Shown here one piece after another: positions 16,260 through 29,562 of a DNA stretch of 64,000 bases. A program made the translations under genes and the position numbers. Position 1 is the first letter of the stretch. Each line of letters begins with the position of its first letter. The notes beneath the pieces are model-generated. The model had not been told where the DNA came from, did no database searches, and saw only the letters and a program-made list of their open reading frames with translations. The stretch comes from Apus apus (Eukaryota; Chordata; Aves; Apodiformes; Apodidae): the NCBI RefSeq assembly GCF_020740795.1, contig NC_067285.1, positions 20,852,241 to 20,916,240 of the forward strand. Reading direction: 5' to 3'.

Positions 16260-19200
16260 ATGTCTAATACAGGGCAGCCTAGGACTGCATTTGGAGCTAT
16301 GATCTTCTGGGGTTTTCTTGCTTTGGTTGTGGGGGCTCAGGGTAGTATTTTTTCTGATCCCAGACTGCTGGCTTGTGGCCAAGAAAGCCTGCAGCTTACC
16401 TTGCCTCCTGGCTGGGAAGGGAATGCTTCCTTTGTGCTGATTACTTGGGGTAAGTGGTGTGGTGTCAAGAGGCTTTCTTACTGTTCTATCTTTGCACAAC
16501 ACAGAGGCATGCCTGCAATGAAGTGAAAGGGGCAGGTTTTGATGTGAAGTGTTGCCTAACAGTTTCAGTGCATCTTGTGTAACCAAGGAGCTGTTTATAT
16601 TACTAAGCAGTGAAGGGTTTTGGTGGAGTTCTGTGCCTGGATCTAGAATTGGTCTTGGCTGCTGGGTTGCCTCACATTCCCCTGCTGGCACATTCCCTAA
16701 TACAGACTAGGGCCTTGTTTACTACAGAAAGGTAGGATAGTAGTGGACCTCATCTTCAGTGTGGGATACTGAAGACCCTGCTGCTCTCTCCTCTTTCCCT
16801 AGATACTGAGGGGAGAGCACACACTCTGCAGAATTATTCTGACTGTGGACTCTTGGTATCTGGGACTCCAGATGGCTCCAGTAAAGTATTGGTGTCCTAT
16901 ACTGGCTGTTATGTCTTTGAATGGGTGAGTGACTGCAGGTGTTGTTTTGGGACTGTTGCTACTGCTGCGCTAGCTGACCTGACTGTTATGGCTCTCCCCT
17001 AGGATGGCAATTACCTCATGCTGATTGGGCTTGAAGAAACAAATGCTGCTGGACAAAAGGTTCTTCATGAAAAGAAGCTGCTCATGTGCCCTGTGGACCT
17101 TCCTGGTAAGACTGACAGCTCTTTGGGAAACCCAGCTTGTTTATCTTGTGGTGACAAATGCCCCTCCTTTCAGATGGCTGCTCCTAGTCAGTCTGGGGGC
17201 TAGGAAAGGAGACTTTCTGCTGTACAGAAGACTCCCTAGAGAAGGGTTTGGACACAGGAGCCAGCAACTTGCTGGGGACTTGTGCCTCATTTGCAGGGTG
17301 AGCAGGTTCTTCCTGTTTGCTAGCATATTCTGACTGCATGAGACCTTGCAAGTTCAGAGATTGAGCCAGGTACAATGATTTTTCTAATTACTGGACTTGA
17401 CCCAGAGCATTTCATCTTGACAGATCCCATGGTGTCCAGACCTCTGTTCCAGGGAAATGCAGGTCATATCTGAGCAGGCTTCCATATCAGCTCCAGGCTG
17501 TGTGTTTGACCTTCACCTGAGTCTTGATTTGTGTGCAGTCACCAGGACACCTGCCACCAGTGTTGTGTGTCTTTGTTCCCCTGCTCTTGTCCTTCTGTTG
17601 CAAACTCCTGCTGTTCCTTCCAGCCCTGGATGCTCCAAGCAGTAGTGTCTGTTCTGCTGTCCTCAGCCAAGACCGGCTACCATGTGCCTCCTTGCCTGTC
17701 AGCCAGGGAGACTGTGAAGTGCAAGGCTGCTGCTATGACCCTAGGGACAGGGTGAAGCCTTGTTATTTTGGTAACACAGGTAAGTGTGAGCAACTGTTGT
17801 CCCCTCTCCCTAGAGGAGCTGCAAACTGGGATTCCTCACTTCCCTGGCAGAGCAGGATTGGTGTGTACCAGTCCTGCAGGTTGCTGAGGGCTATGTCTTT
17901 GGCTGTCAAGAATATTTCACCTCACGGAGGTGTCCAGCCCTTTCCTGTGTATTGCAACAGACTTTGGTTTACGGCCAGAATCAGTGTTGCTGTTAGAGCT
18001 GGTTGCACTTGTCTTGCTGTGCTTAGCACTTGCTTTATGAGTTTTACAGGCAGGACAACTTGTGAGACTTGCTGGCCTTGTCTTTGCTGTGATGTTTGAG
18101 CTTCTTTTCCATCCCTTTTCTCGCTGACTTTCAAGACTGATTACATATCTTCCTCCAGTGACAGCTCACTGCACACCAGATGGCCAGTTTTCCATTGCTG
18201 TCTCTCGTGATGTGACCCTGCCACCCATTATCCTGGACTCTGTGCAACTGGCCAGTGGACAGAGTACTGGCTGTGTCCCTGTCATGAAAAACAATGCCTT
18301 TGTTGTGTACCAGTTCCCACTCTCTGCCTGTGGCACCACTTTTCAGGTAAGAGCTGCAGGCATCACTAGGCAGGAGCTTGTAGACCTGGAATAACCTGAC
18401 ATGGCTTTGGCTACTGAATGGGCACCCTACAGTCTTTCAGAAGCCAAATACTGATCTCCATCCTGGCAATAATCCAGCTTAACTTTACTGGAGTAACAGT
18501 GCCTGGTTTGTCATTCCAGGTGACTGGAGACCAGACCATATATAAGAATGAGTTGGTGGCATCCCGGGATGTGAAGACTGGGAACCTTGGCTCTGTTACT
18601 AGGGATAGCACTTTTAGGTAATGTCCTGGGGCTGGTATTGCTGGGTGCCATTGTGTGTGATGCCATTAGAGAAATTCCTGCTTGTTACAAGCTCTAAATT
18701 CACAATGGGGTGCTGGAGTTGCCTAAGGACTGGTATGTCTCTGATTAGTGGGAATTAAGTTGGTGCTGATGAGTGACACTATAGACTCTACTATGAACTC
18801 TGGAGAGAATTTCAAGTATTTGTTAAAAGGAAGTATTGGAGGAAAGACTGGGGATGTGGATAATTAAAGCAGATATTACACTGTCATCTTGGAGAAAACA
18901 GATATCAGAGTGACCTTTCTTATCTACTTGATGTGGCTTTTTCCTGTCCCACCAGGTTACATGTCCGCTGTAGTTACTTCATCTCTGAGAGCTTAATTCC
19001 CTTCAATGTTCAGGTCTTCACATTGCCACCATTCCCTGGTGTGTCTCAGGCAGGTCCTCTGTCCTTGGAGCTGCGTGTTGCCTCAGGTATGAGAGGTTTA
19101 TAGGACTTGCTGAAGCCCAGCCATAGTGGGAACTTACTGACATGGTTATAGAGGATGCTTTTGGGTTGCCTCTACCTGTTTGTTGATGCTCTAAAATGGC

Positions 19201-21730
19201 TCTTGGGTTTCTTGTGTTCCAGATGGAAGCTATACTTCCTACTATAATGACAGTGACTACCCTGTTGTGAAGACTCTGAGAGACCCTGTTTATGTAGAAG
19301 TCAAGATTCTTCAGAGAACAGACCCTGACCTGGTTTTGGTTCTGCACCACTGTTGGTCTACGCCAAGTAGCAATCCTCAGCAACAGCTGCAGTGGCCTGT
19401 TTTGGTGGATGGGTAAGTGACTTGTAAATAGCTTTGGTCAGGGGAGTGGCTTGTACTTTTATTCACTGCTGTCCTTTCCTCCTCAGGTGCCCTTATTCAG
19501 GGGACAACTATCAGACACAGCTTGTGCCTCTAAGTCTTGCTTCAGGACTACTGTTCCCCTCTCATCACCAGCGTTTCACCTTCTACACATTCACATTTGT
19601 GGACTTTAGTTCCCAAGAGATGCTCTCTGGGCTGGTAAGATCCTGTCCTAACTTTGTATGGAGGACAAGTAACGTGTAACCAGTAAGAACCGCTTCATAA
19701 CTACGAGACTCTTCGCCTTCTTGGTGGGGAGACCCAAAGGCTGGGAAAACCCCCTCCTGTAACGGAAAGGGAGGTTGATGCAAGAAAATATCTATTCCCT
19801 GAGATGGATGTGGTAAGATGCATCACTGGGGGGGTGACAGAAAAGGAAACTACTGAAAGGACAAGGTCTACCTAAAGCAAGTGCTAGCTTGCCACCTAAG
19901 CTGTTCTGTTGAATTGGCTTAGGATGTGTGCTCTGTGCTAATCAATATTCTCTAAACTAAATTTCTTGAGCAAAATTACTTGGAAGTAACTTTTGGTATG
20001 TGTATGCATCTGGGCTCTGAATCTCATGAGCTTCTGAGCAGTTAAGGCACGTAAGTTCAACATGCCTTGTACTGTTTGCTCAGTGCTCCTAGGATCAGTT
20101 AATACTCCAAACTAGTCCCATCAATACCTTAGCAGTAGTCACAGTGTAGTGGTGCTTGGGTAGCTGTGTTCTAGGTGTCTGGGAGAAGTGCTGTAATGGC
20201 AGAGCTGACAGTTTTGAAGGTGTACAGTGAAGGTATGGAAGTTGCCTTGCAGCAGGCAACAGAGCTCCAAAGTTATAGCCTGGATGTGAAGCCAGCCAAA
20301 GCCATCCCTGCCTTATCTCTTCTGTGACCAGATGCACTGGGTCTGGCTGGGATAGAGATCTTCCTCATAGCAGTCCATGTGGTGCTGTGTTTTTGGATTT
20401 GTGGGTAAAAGTGTTGATAATGCACCAATGTTCTAGCTACTTGCTGAATAGTACGCGCACAGCATTAAGGATTTTTCTCCTTGCTCTGCTGTTTCTCAAC
20501 CTCAAGTGAGTAGGCATGGGGTAGGTTAGCAGCTGGGAGTCAGCACAGCTGTGACAGCTGACTCAAAAGAATATTCCATGCTGTATGATGTCGTGCTCAG
20601 CAATAAACACTTGAGGATTTTGTTTTCTAAGTAGCTGATGATTGGAGACTGGCTGGGCATCTGCTTGCAGGGAGCAGGGGTGGGTGATTTGCCTTTGCAT
20701 CACTTGTGCTTTGGTTTTGTTCTTCCCTCTCCTTCACTTACCAAACTGTATTTATCTCTCCAGTCATGGGTTTTCTTGCTTTTCCTATTCTCTCCCCACC
20801 CTACTGGAGTAGGGAAGTGGAGTGAAGAAGTGACTGTGTGGGTGCTTTTAGGGCCTGGTGGGGTGAATGCACCAGACTAGGATGTCACCTGTCTACAGGT
20901 ACTGCCTGAGTGGTTCCAGGCTGTCTCCCATTCTTTCTAGGTATACCTGCACTGCAGTGCCTCAGTGTGTCACCGGTCTGTACAGGAGTCCTGCACAACC
21001 ACTTGCCCTGCTAGAGCCAGTAAGTGTCCTTGCCTTCCTGCTGCCCCATCCAAATGGACAAGGGTCTAGCTTCCCAGCTGGGGGTAGGGGGACATGTAGA
21101 CTATGTCTACGTGACTAGGCCCCTTGAGCCACAGCTTGACAAGGCATTTCCAGCTGCTTTCCACTGAGGAAGGGCCTTTGCTCTTATGCAAAAAGGCAGA
21201 GGTTGTCATAGGCTTTTAATTCTGTGACTTGCATAAAAGGTTTGGTCTTCAGAACTTCTCAGATGTTGAAGCTGAACTGGACAAAGCTTGCTGGCCTCCA
21301 GGGCCAGGTCTTCTCACCTAAAACCTTCATATTGCTCTGTAGGGGGTAAAAGGAGTGCTGAACATCCTCTTAAGGACAGTGCCTCCTATGTCTCCAGCAA
21401 AGGTCCTGTAATTTTTCTCCAGGATGAGCTAAGATGGGACACAAACAAGGATGGCCTTGGTAAGCATGTCAGCCCCATGTAGCTAAGCTGGGGAAGAGGG
21501 CTGGTCCAAGTCTTTACTGCAGAAAGACTGAGCCCGTAAGGCAACCCAGTACCTCACTGGAGTGTTAACTGGGCCTCTCTCCCCACACAGGAGCAGCTGT
21601 GCCTGCTGTACCCCCCTGGGCTTTGGTGTTTGCTGCAGCAACTGGGACAGCTCTGGGAATGGTGCTTGTGGCTGCTGTGGTGTGGAGAAGGGAAGTGTCT
21701 GTAATGCATGAAATCAATGTGTTGCAATAA
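16260..21730 (+). CDS. ZP4: Zona pellucida sperm-binding protein 4, complete, twelve exons, 553 aa
   Basis: Exons: 16260-16449, 16803-16924, 17003-17105, 17624-17779, 18159-18346, 18520-18617, 18956-19086, 19223-19412, 19487-19634, 20941-21019, 21343-21459, 21591-21730. All have GT/AG ends and phases agree. The protein has a signal peptide (ATG 16260, or in-frame ATG 16299 just before the hydrophobic core), a ZP-N-like N-terminal region (about 30-138), a six-cysteine P-type trefoil (139-190), the ZP module (from about 191 to 465), a furin-type site RGKR (469-472), a C-terminal membrane span (about 517-537) and a short tail. Potential N-glycosylation sites include NAS at 55. Segments such as [23 protein letters not shown] and SSKGP match mammalian ZP4 closely, and a trefoil is limited to ZP1 and ZP4. 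The lack of a long proline-rich N-terminal part argues against ZP1. The product should be an oocyte-coat glycoprotein of the perivitelline layer. No defect was seen. Confidence 0.95.
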
Positions 21731-21731
21731 A
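21726..21731 (+). terminator. ZP4 polyadenylation signal overlapping the stop codon
   Basis: AATAAA at 21726-21731 contains the TAA stop at 21728-21730, after CAA (Gln553). The 3' UTR must therefore be only about 10-25 bases long. This compact ending is known for vertebrate zona pellucida mRNAs. Confidence 0.9.
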
Positions 21732-24700
21732 GTGGCTCTAAAACCCACTTGAACTGTGGAACTCCTTCCTGGCTCAGAGCATATAGGGCTGAACAGGAGT
21801 GTGTCCTGGGGACTGTGGCTGTAAGGCTTTTTTTGCAAAGCAAAAATTATCCTGATAGATGTGAGAAAGCTTTCCAAATGTTGTTTCTCTGAATCCATCT
21901 TGCTTTCTGGTAATTATATTCTGGGTTTAGTGTTAACTATCTGCTGCTGTCAAGAGGGAGTCTTTGTCACGCCTCTGAAAAGCTGTGGACTCAGACAAGA
22001 GTGATGCTGGGTGATGCCTGCATTTGTTAGTGGCAAAGGTGTATTTCAAAAGTACTTGGCTTCTCTCAAACACTGAGTAGAAGTGCAGCAAAACTAATTA
22101 AAAAGTAAATACTACAGCTGCTTTTCCTTTGGGAATGCTGAGCTGATATGTGGCTGTGGAAAGAAGCTGGGAATCACCCACTTGACCCTGAGCTCACCAA
22201 GTAAGTCAGAACTGTGCTCATGTGGCAGGATTTGGAGGCCAGGACTGCAAAGCACTACACAAATGGGCTTTCATAATGGTGCTGGAGGCAAACCTACCTC
22301 TCATGCTCTGGAAACAAAAAAGCAGGTGGATTTTTTTTATGGAGGATGAGAACATGGGAACTTCATTCTAGCTGAAAAAATCAAAGGGCCTAAGTGGTTT
22401 TAACTTCAGAAAGAAATTCAATTTTGATTTAAAGATTAATCTTAAACCTTCATTTGAGAGCAGGCAGCCTTCAGAGCTCATAGACTAAAGCTAATTCAAG
22501 ACCACTGTTGGCATAACCATGCCACAGATGTGCTTTTCTGAGGTGAGAAATATAACTTGCTGTTTTGAGCATCAGGAGTTTAGTGTGAAGTTGGTTGGTC
22601 ACAGCAGCTGAGCAGGATCACTCTCAGTTTCCCAAGATCCTGGGTAAAAACAGTCCAGCAAACCTTTCCTAATGGTGGAGGGGAAAGGGCATCCTCCACC
22701 CTCCCCTTCCTGCTCTGGTGCTTGCACTTGCACTAAGATCCCCTTATAGCTGATGGAGGTGGTCTCTGAGCAAGGAGGCTTGAAGGGAAGGAAGAAACTT
22801 TTTTTTTTTCCTCTCCACAGGCTTGATTAGAAATTCTCCTTATTAAAAGATGGTAGTAGTCTTAATCATGCTGGCTAGGGGCTTTTAAGTGGGAAGAGCA
22901 GCTTTCATACATGCAGAAGCAAGTAACTGAACAGTATCTTGCTTGAGGTAGCAGATATTGTTCTATTTAATTGGCTTCTGCCAATACGGTGTGTGATTGG
23001 CAAGTGTTAACAGGTGGTGGGAACTGCTTTTTAATTCCTTTCTTCAACAATAAATTTCAGAAATCATATTTTTATTTTCTAGCAGAACTGCTCTTCCCTG
23101 CTACTTCCAGGGTAACCAGTTCTCTAAGCCTTGCCTATTTTTAAAATCTAATCGGGAGAAGATATGACTCCTCCAAGTGGGAGGGTAAAGGAGATCACAG
23201 GTTAGAAAATTCATTAGCTGGGGATGGGTCAAACAGCTGCCTCCTTTAAAGAATACCTTTGACAACTAAATGGCTTTGCTACGGGTGGAGCACTGGGAAA
23301 GCAGAGAGTAAACTCTATGCCTTATGAAAGTCTTTAGCAGCTGTCTATAATGTTAATTAACTGGGCAATTAGAGGAGTAATATAGACCACACCTTTTCAG
23401 GACAGCAAGCAGAGTGCTCTGGCACTGCTTTTGACAGTGTCTGCTAGCCAAGAACTTAACACCTTCCTGGTTGCTGCTGGAGTCCTCCCATGCCTCAAGG
23501 AGGTAGACAAAACTATTTCCTTAGAGAGTTCAGGTGCCTGTGTGGAGGCTGAAGTGGCTAGGGGATGAGTGTCCCTGCCTCGCTGCTCCCTGCTGCCCTC
23601 CGTGGGGTTGCTGAATTGCCCCAAAGTGGCAGGGGGCTTTAGCCATGTAGTCTCTGGAGAGCAGGTGGAGTCCCCTGCAGGCACTGTCCCTTCTGGTGCA
23701 GAGCAGGATCTTGCTGTGATGCACCTGCTGCTTAGTGCAGGGCACATGCAATGATACATGGAGATGCGTGAGCAGAGAAGTTAATTTCCTTATCCACTCA
23801 ATGAGAGCTCTCCTGTACCTAAGCCTTGCTTTGTGTCTCCTAGCAAGAAGGGATGGGCAGGGCCAACAGTCAGGTGTGAATTGCTCTACATGAAGCAGAA
23901 ACATAGGGCAAAAACCAGGCAACACAGAGGTTTCCTCCTCTGATGTGTTGTCCCTCTCTTACTGGTCTGTTTCCCCTTCTCCACTGGGGCATTAGTAGCT
24001 TTTGTTGCTATCTTGTTCTGCAGTATTCTCTCCTGCGAAAGTGTACTCTTCATTATACCATCACAGGTGGATTTCTGGCTTTTTTTCCTAGGCATCTACT
24101 ATCTTTATTTGGGTCTCACTGACTTTTCTCCTTTCTTTTGAGTAATGGTGTGTGACTTGTTTTGTCAGCACCCTCTAACTCTGCTCCATACTGCCTGGTT
24201 ATACTGCTAAACTCAGGGTGCTGTGGGTTGCTGTAGATATGGACTTAGACTCCTGCAGGTGAAGGAAAACTGCTCTGTCCCCAGGTGCATGCTGTGGGCT
24301 GTGAATGAAGGAGAAGTTGAATAAAAGCAGCCCTGAGACCAGCCAGTACCTGTCAGTTGAGGCTGTTGTGTGATGCTGCTGCTGAACCCAGATTTTTTTG
24401 GAGAAGAAACCCTAATGCTGAGCATTGGCACTGTCTCCAGTGCTTTCATCCTTTCCTCTGTTTGCTGCTCTGCAGTGTCTGCCTGCTCTGTGCCTTTGGA
24501 GCAGGAGGACTGGACTGTTCCTGGAAAGCCCAGGAACAGCACCTAATATAGAGCTGCACAAAATTAACATCCTTGCTTGGCTATATCTGAACTTTCCAAA
24601 GGCTTTCCTCACCCTTGGAATCTTTAACAACACCAGCCTCAGAAAAAAAAAACCAAAAAGCAGCAACTTCCTTTTTTGCCAGAGCTGAAGAAGTTCTTCA

Positions 24701-26420
24701 AAACCTTGGAGGTAACAATTATTTTCTTGACTAGCTATGCTACTTGAAATCTTAAATGTGTGGTAGTTGTTATACAACTACAACCCAGGTGTTCATTAAT
24801 AAAATATCTGAAAACAAATATCATAATAGTGATGCTTTTATTAAATTTCTTATGCTTGTATTACAGTGTATCCTGGACTGTAGAACTATACAGTATGTTA
24901 CATGTTATAAATACATTTATTTATGAAAATACATGAATATATTTCATATAATGCTGTAATAAAGAGTGCGAGTTCATTTTAGTAAAAAAAACACCACAAA
25001 ACAAAAACACAACCTATAATATCAATGGAAGTGGTGGGAGATACTAGTTCATGATGCTACATTTTAAAACACTTTCAATTCAGCTTGCACTGATTCACAT
25101 TCCTTACAGTTTCTGTAAAGCTGGAAGGATAATGGAGGGTGTAAGTTAATGCAGGATTTTAGCCCCCTGTATTTCTGGAGATATACAGACTATTCACAGA
25201 ATAATCAAGTTATAAATCTTTCTAGCCATGGATGAAGCTAGCAAGGTATAGGGTGAGTAAGTGAATCAGAACAGAACTTTCTTTTCAGTTGGGAGTTTTG
25301 TTTTGGATTTGGTTTTGGTTTCAGTTTTTTTGAAATGCTAAGTAACAACCCTTCTGAGTACTTGCAGAACCAGACCTGGGCTGCTGCCTTCACTCATCCC
25401 TGAAAACTACAGCTGCCCTGGGAGAGTGTGGCTGGGGTGCTTTGAATCTTGGAAGAGATCCTACTCTGTTTTTGAGAATTCTAACAGTTAGAGCTGATCC
25501 AGCTGAGCAAGGCAGAAGTATCTGTTACTGAAAGGCTAAGCCTGCTGAAGTCAATCCATTCCTGCCAGCTTCTCAAATCTTGGTTCTCGGGCCAGTTTGG
25601 GTTGGGGAGGGATTTTTAAACCACAATTGCTTGACTTGCAATTATATTGTAATTTAGGGGGTAGAATAATCCTTTAACAAAAGACAGAGTTGGTTTATTT
25701 AAATCTTTATGTGCATTAATTATTGTGCTAGTACCAATAAAAGATGGTGTGTAGAGACCAGTGTAACCAGGGGACCTCTGGGAGTATGTCTGCCTGTCCC
25801 TGAAGCCTGGAATTGGTGGATGTGTGGCAATAAGGCGGCCATTCTAAATGGTCATAGAATTACACAGTTGTTAAAATGGCCTGAAAAAGCAGCACCTATA
25901 AAAGATGTATTTTAATAACTCTTCCTTGCAGCTCTGCTCTCCCTCTTGCCTTTTCCCAGCAGAGAGAGCATAAGCTGAGCCATACACCAGTACCACTACC
26001 CCACCTACAGCTTCAGGCCACCACCTGCACAGCCAGAAGATTTAACTTGTCACTTAAAAATAAAAATTTGAGCAGAGTTCCACCTCCAAAAGGCAGCACA
26101 AGAGCTGTGCTTCCTAGTGAAGCTGAGGTGTTTCCTTTGGACGTGCCCTCCAGCCTCTCAAAAGGCTGATTCCTGTGGTGCTCCTTGCTCCAGTCTCTGC
26201 AATGACCTCACATGATGCCAGCTTCTGCATTGGGCAGCACTGGAGTTGAGCTGCCTCTGCAGAAGCAGCAGGCCCACAGGATTAGAAGCTAATGGTGGAT
26301 TCAGGAATGAAGTCTTGACTTTACAGACTCTGTTTTCCTGTTGGATTCCAGTAAAATGGCACAGCTGTCCAGATGTTGCTCTGAAGGGAGTTGTGCTGGT
26401 GACAACTGTAGCCCAACCTT

Positions 26421-26442
26421 CCCCCCCCACCCCCCCCCCCCC
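26421..26442 (+). repeat. Poly-C tract
   Basis: Twenty-two bases that are all C except for one A. Confidence 0.95.
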
Positions 26443-29400
26443 GTGGCAGGAGGCTGTCCTTTCAACAGCCACTTTTGCACCAGGCAAGGAGTGCCTGGCA
26501 CTCCTCTAAATGCTGTTGTGTCCCATAAATCTTGAGTTTCAGTTGGTGAAGGTCCCCAGAAAGCAATGATAACTTAAAAGGTTTAACGTTTCAGGTAATT
26601 CTGTTCCTAACTTAGAGGAGGAAGAATTTCCAAATCTTACTTCAAAGTCTCCGTTGTTTATACTGCCCATAGGTTACAACAGCAGTTTTAAGCTATGGCA
26701 GGACTTCTATAAGTATACTTTATATTTGGGAGCAAAGCTGTACATAGCTGAGCATGCATCTGTCCACACACCCTTTTCAACCTCCCCCTTCCCTCTTTCC
26801 CTTTCAATGCTCAAACTGGAGCTGCTTTGTTGACAACTGTAGAATGCAGATTGAACCCTGGGGTTCTTGGTTTTGTGTCCATTGGTGTTGCCACTTTGCC
26901 TTTCTGAAATAGAAACATGCAGTGACTGTGAGATATTAGACAATGTTTTTCTGCATTTAACACTCAGTCTGATTTGGGAAGGCAGAAAATGAGGCTGAGA
27001 CTGGGCCTGGTTCTCCTTTATTACTGATTACAGGCAGATTTTCTCTTTCCTAAGACATCTGGTTGGCTTACTGTTTGGAAGTATTTTGACTAAATGCAGA
27101 GAAATGAATGTGTTGCTCTTTGTAAAAAAGGCTGCATGATGTAGCCTGTATGACTAAAGATGTATTTAAATGATGGGTTGTTTTTTAAAATAAAGTAGTG
27201 GGAGATGTAAAATGAAGGTATATGGGCCAGTCATCAGCTGGCATAAGTTCCTATAATTTCAACTTCAAAAATTGGACTTGTTTCTGCCTTTGCATGTTGG
27301 AGCATGTCTGGATGAACAGGACTGTCTCATTTCTGTGCTAAGAGGAAAAAAAATCCTCAACCCACAAAGAAACACATGCTGCTTTGTTTATTTTACCTTG
27401 TTCCATCTGACTTGGGTTATCAGAAAGGCCATATGTTTTCATTCTTTGTATTTTGCCCCAGAGCAATCATGGAGTTCCTCTCTGTTTTCCTCAGCTCTGA
27501 AGATGTAATATCGGGCCTTAACAAATGGAAAAACACAATTAAAGTTGACAGCAGTCAGAACATGTAGCTGTGTTTTTGGAATGAACATGCTGTGCACACG
27601 TACCCAACATCCGAGCTGCATCCAAAGCAGCTTTTTTTTCTCCTCAGTTTGAAATTCTAAAACAGATACTGTCCAAGTATTTGCAGCAGCCTCCAAAAAG
27701 AAAGAGTTACAAAATGCATCACTTGACATGGAGTCATGATGTAATGGATTGATACAATCAACATTTCGTTGAGAGCAAGAAGTATTTTCTGCCTAGCTGG
27801 AAGCAAGGGGGAGATACTAGTGGGTGAATGTCACAGGCAAGTTAGAAATTCTGATCTGAAGTAATAAGTAGGAAAAGAGACATTTTGAAGAATAACACCA
27901 AGGTAGCTGCTGTGGGCTGTCTCCAGCTAGTTTTTTATTTATTATATCCCACTGAAATGTGTATAATGCATCCTGTTTGATTCTGATGGTTTAGTTAGAT
28001 CAGGCCTCCAGGACTTATAAAAGACAAACCTTTTAGAACACTTTTTAGAAGTAATGGGCTTGGAGAGGAGGGAGGAACTTGATTTCAAAGCTATTCACAG
28101 AAAATGAATAGCTAGTAGCATCTTGGATTTGAGAAACATTTTAGCTGCAAGTCCTGACTGTGGTGCAGACTTTCTTTTTTTGCCAGCTACTACTTTTGCT
28201 TTCTTTTTAATCTAACATTGTAATTTTTTTGTTTTGTAGACCTCTGAAGTCTTTTACAATGGAACAGTCAAATTTTTGCCATGATGATGTTCTTTAGTTC
28301 TTTGGCTGCTTCTCAACCTTAAGTACAGAGATCCCCCTTGGCAGTAACTTCCCCTGCGAGAAGAGCAGCATTCATACCTGGGTCTGAGACTCTAGGGCCC
28401 TTTTCAGCCTTTACACTACTGAAGGTGGGTTTTTGAAATGTTGGAACTGCACAGTCTTTTACCCTAACTACAAAATAGTCATCCTACAGCAGTGAGCTTT
28501 TGGTGGCTGTTAAACTGAAACTAGCAGGCTTACTGTGAAGTGTATAATAATTTGAGGTCAACTCACTCCCACACAGCACCATTAAGCTGCAGCTCCCATA
28601 GATACGTAGGTGCGTCTGCACAGGGAATGGCAGGCTGGGATTGCCCAGAGATCCCCGAATTAGAACCTGCCCTAGAAAGTGGTTAGGAATAGCATTAGAA
28701 AAGCTCCTGAGCACAATTGAGATGGTTGCCTCTACTTCTGCCAGTGCTGGAACAACTGCTGGGCCAGTCTGCTTCCTGGCAGCAGTCATGGCAAGTAGCA
28801 GAAGACTGTCTCTTCTGTTTGTCCTCAAAGAGAGCTAGGGAAAGTAAGAAAAAATTATATGAAGGTGCTAATGTGCTCCTCCTTGATCCTGGATTTTTGG
28901 GGATTGTTTGTAACACCATTCTAGCCAGAGAAAACTCCACACATTTTATAATGTCAGATGGAGCTGAATCATACAGGCAATAAACTGAGCAAGATAGGCT
29001 CCTCCAGAACTTGCAGCCCAGGATGGATTATCTTCTTACTGTTCAAAGCAGCATCAGACTGTAATTGTTTAACAAGGCCAAGTATTTGACTGTATGATGC
29101 TCCATTATACTCTGAACTGTTTTGTCACTAAAACAAGTCATAATGAAGGGCAAAAAGTTCTTGTCTTATGGGTCCTTTGAGATGGAAGTAAGTTCCTTGC
29201 TCTTTATGGAGAGATTATTCTGCAATTATTTGGAGAAGAAACCTATTTTCCTGCCAGAGGTCAGACCCAGGTCCATGTGATGCTTAATTTACAACACCAT
29301 GATACAGTAATTCATTAGTATGTTCTGGCCCTCTGCACAAAATAAATATTGTTTTGCAGGAGTAAAAGTACTAGCAGGAAAAAGAAAATGAAATGAAAAC

Positions 29401-29529
29401 CTGATCCTGTTTAGAAAAATGTATGACAAACCACCAGGTCCTGTGCCAGTATGTTTACCTTGGCAGGTCTCCTTCTTTCCTGCTGAAGGAACCAAGTGCT
29501 CTCTCTACTATGAAAATTATTTTGTGGAT

Positions 29530-29533
<4 letters not shown>

Positions 29534-29560
<27 letters not shown>
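29534..29560 (+). repeat. Poly-A tract
   Basis: Twenty-seven consecutive A residues. The flanks do not resemble a retrocopied mRNA, so it is called as low-complexity sequence only. Confidence 0.95.

Positions 29561-29562
<2 letters not shown>

Noticed and set aside
24830-25010. AT-rich block with several AATAAA hexamers, possible 3' UTR
   Set aside because: No coding exon could be linked to it on either strand. AT-rich sequence produces such hexamers by chance.
25849-25900. TCATAGAATTACACAG resembling a CR1 3' end
   Set aside because: Only the first 15 or so bases match and nothing recognisable follows. Too short to call.
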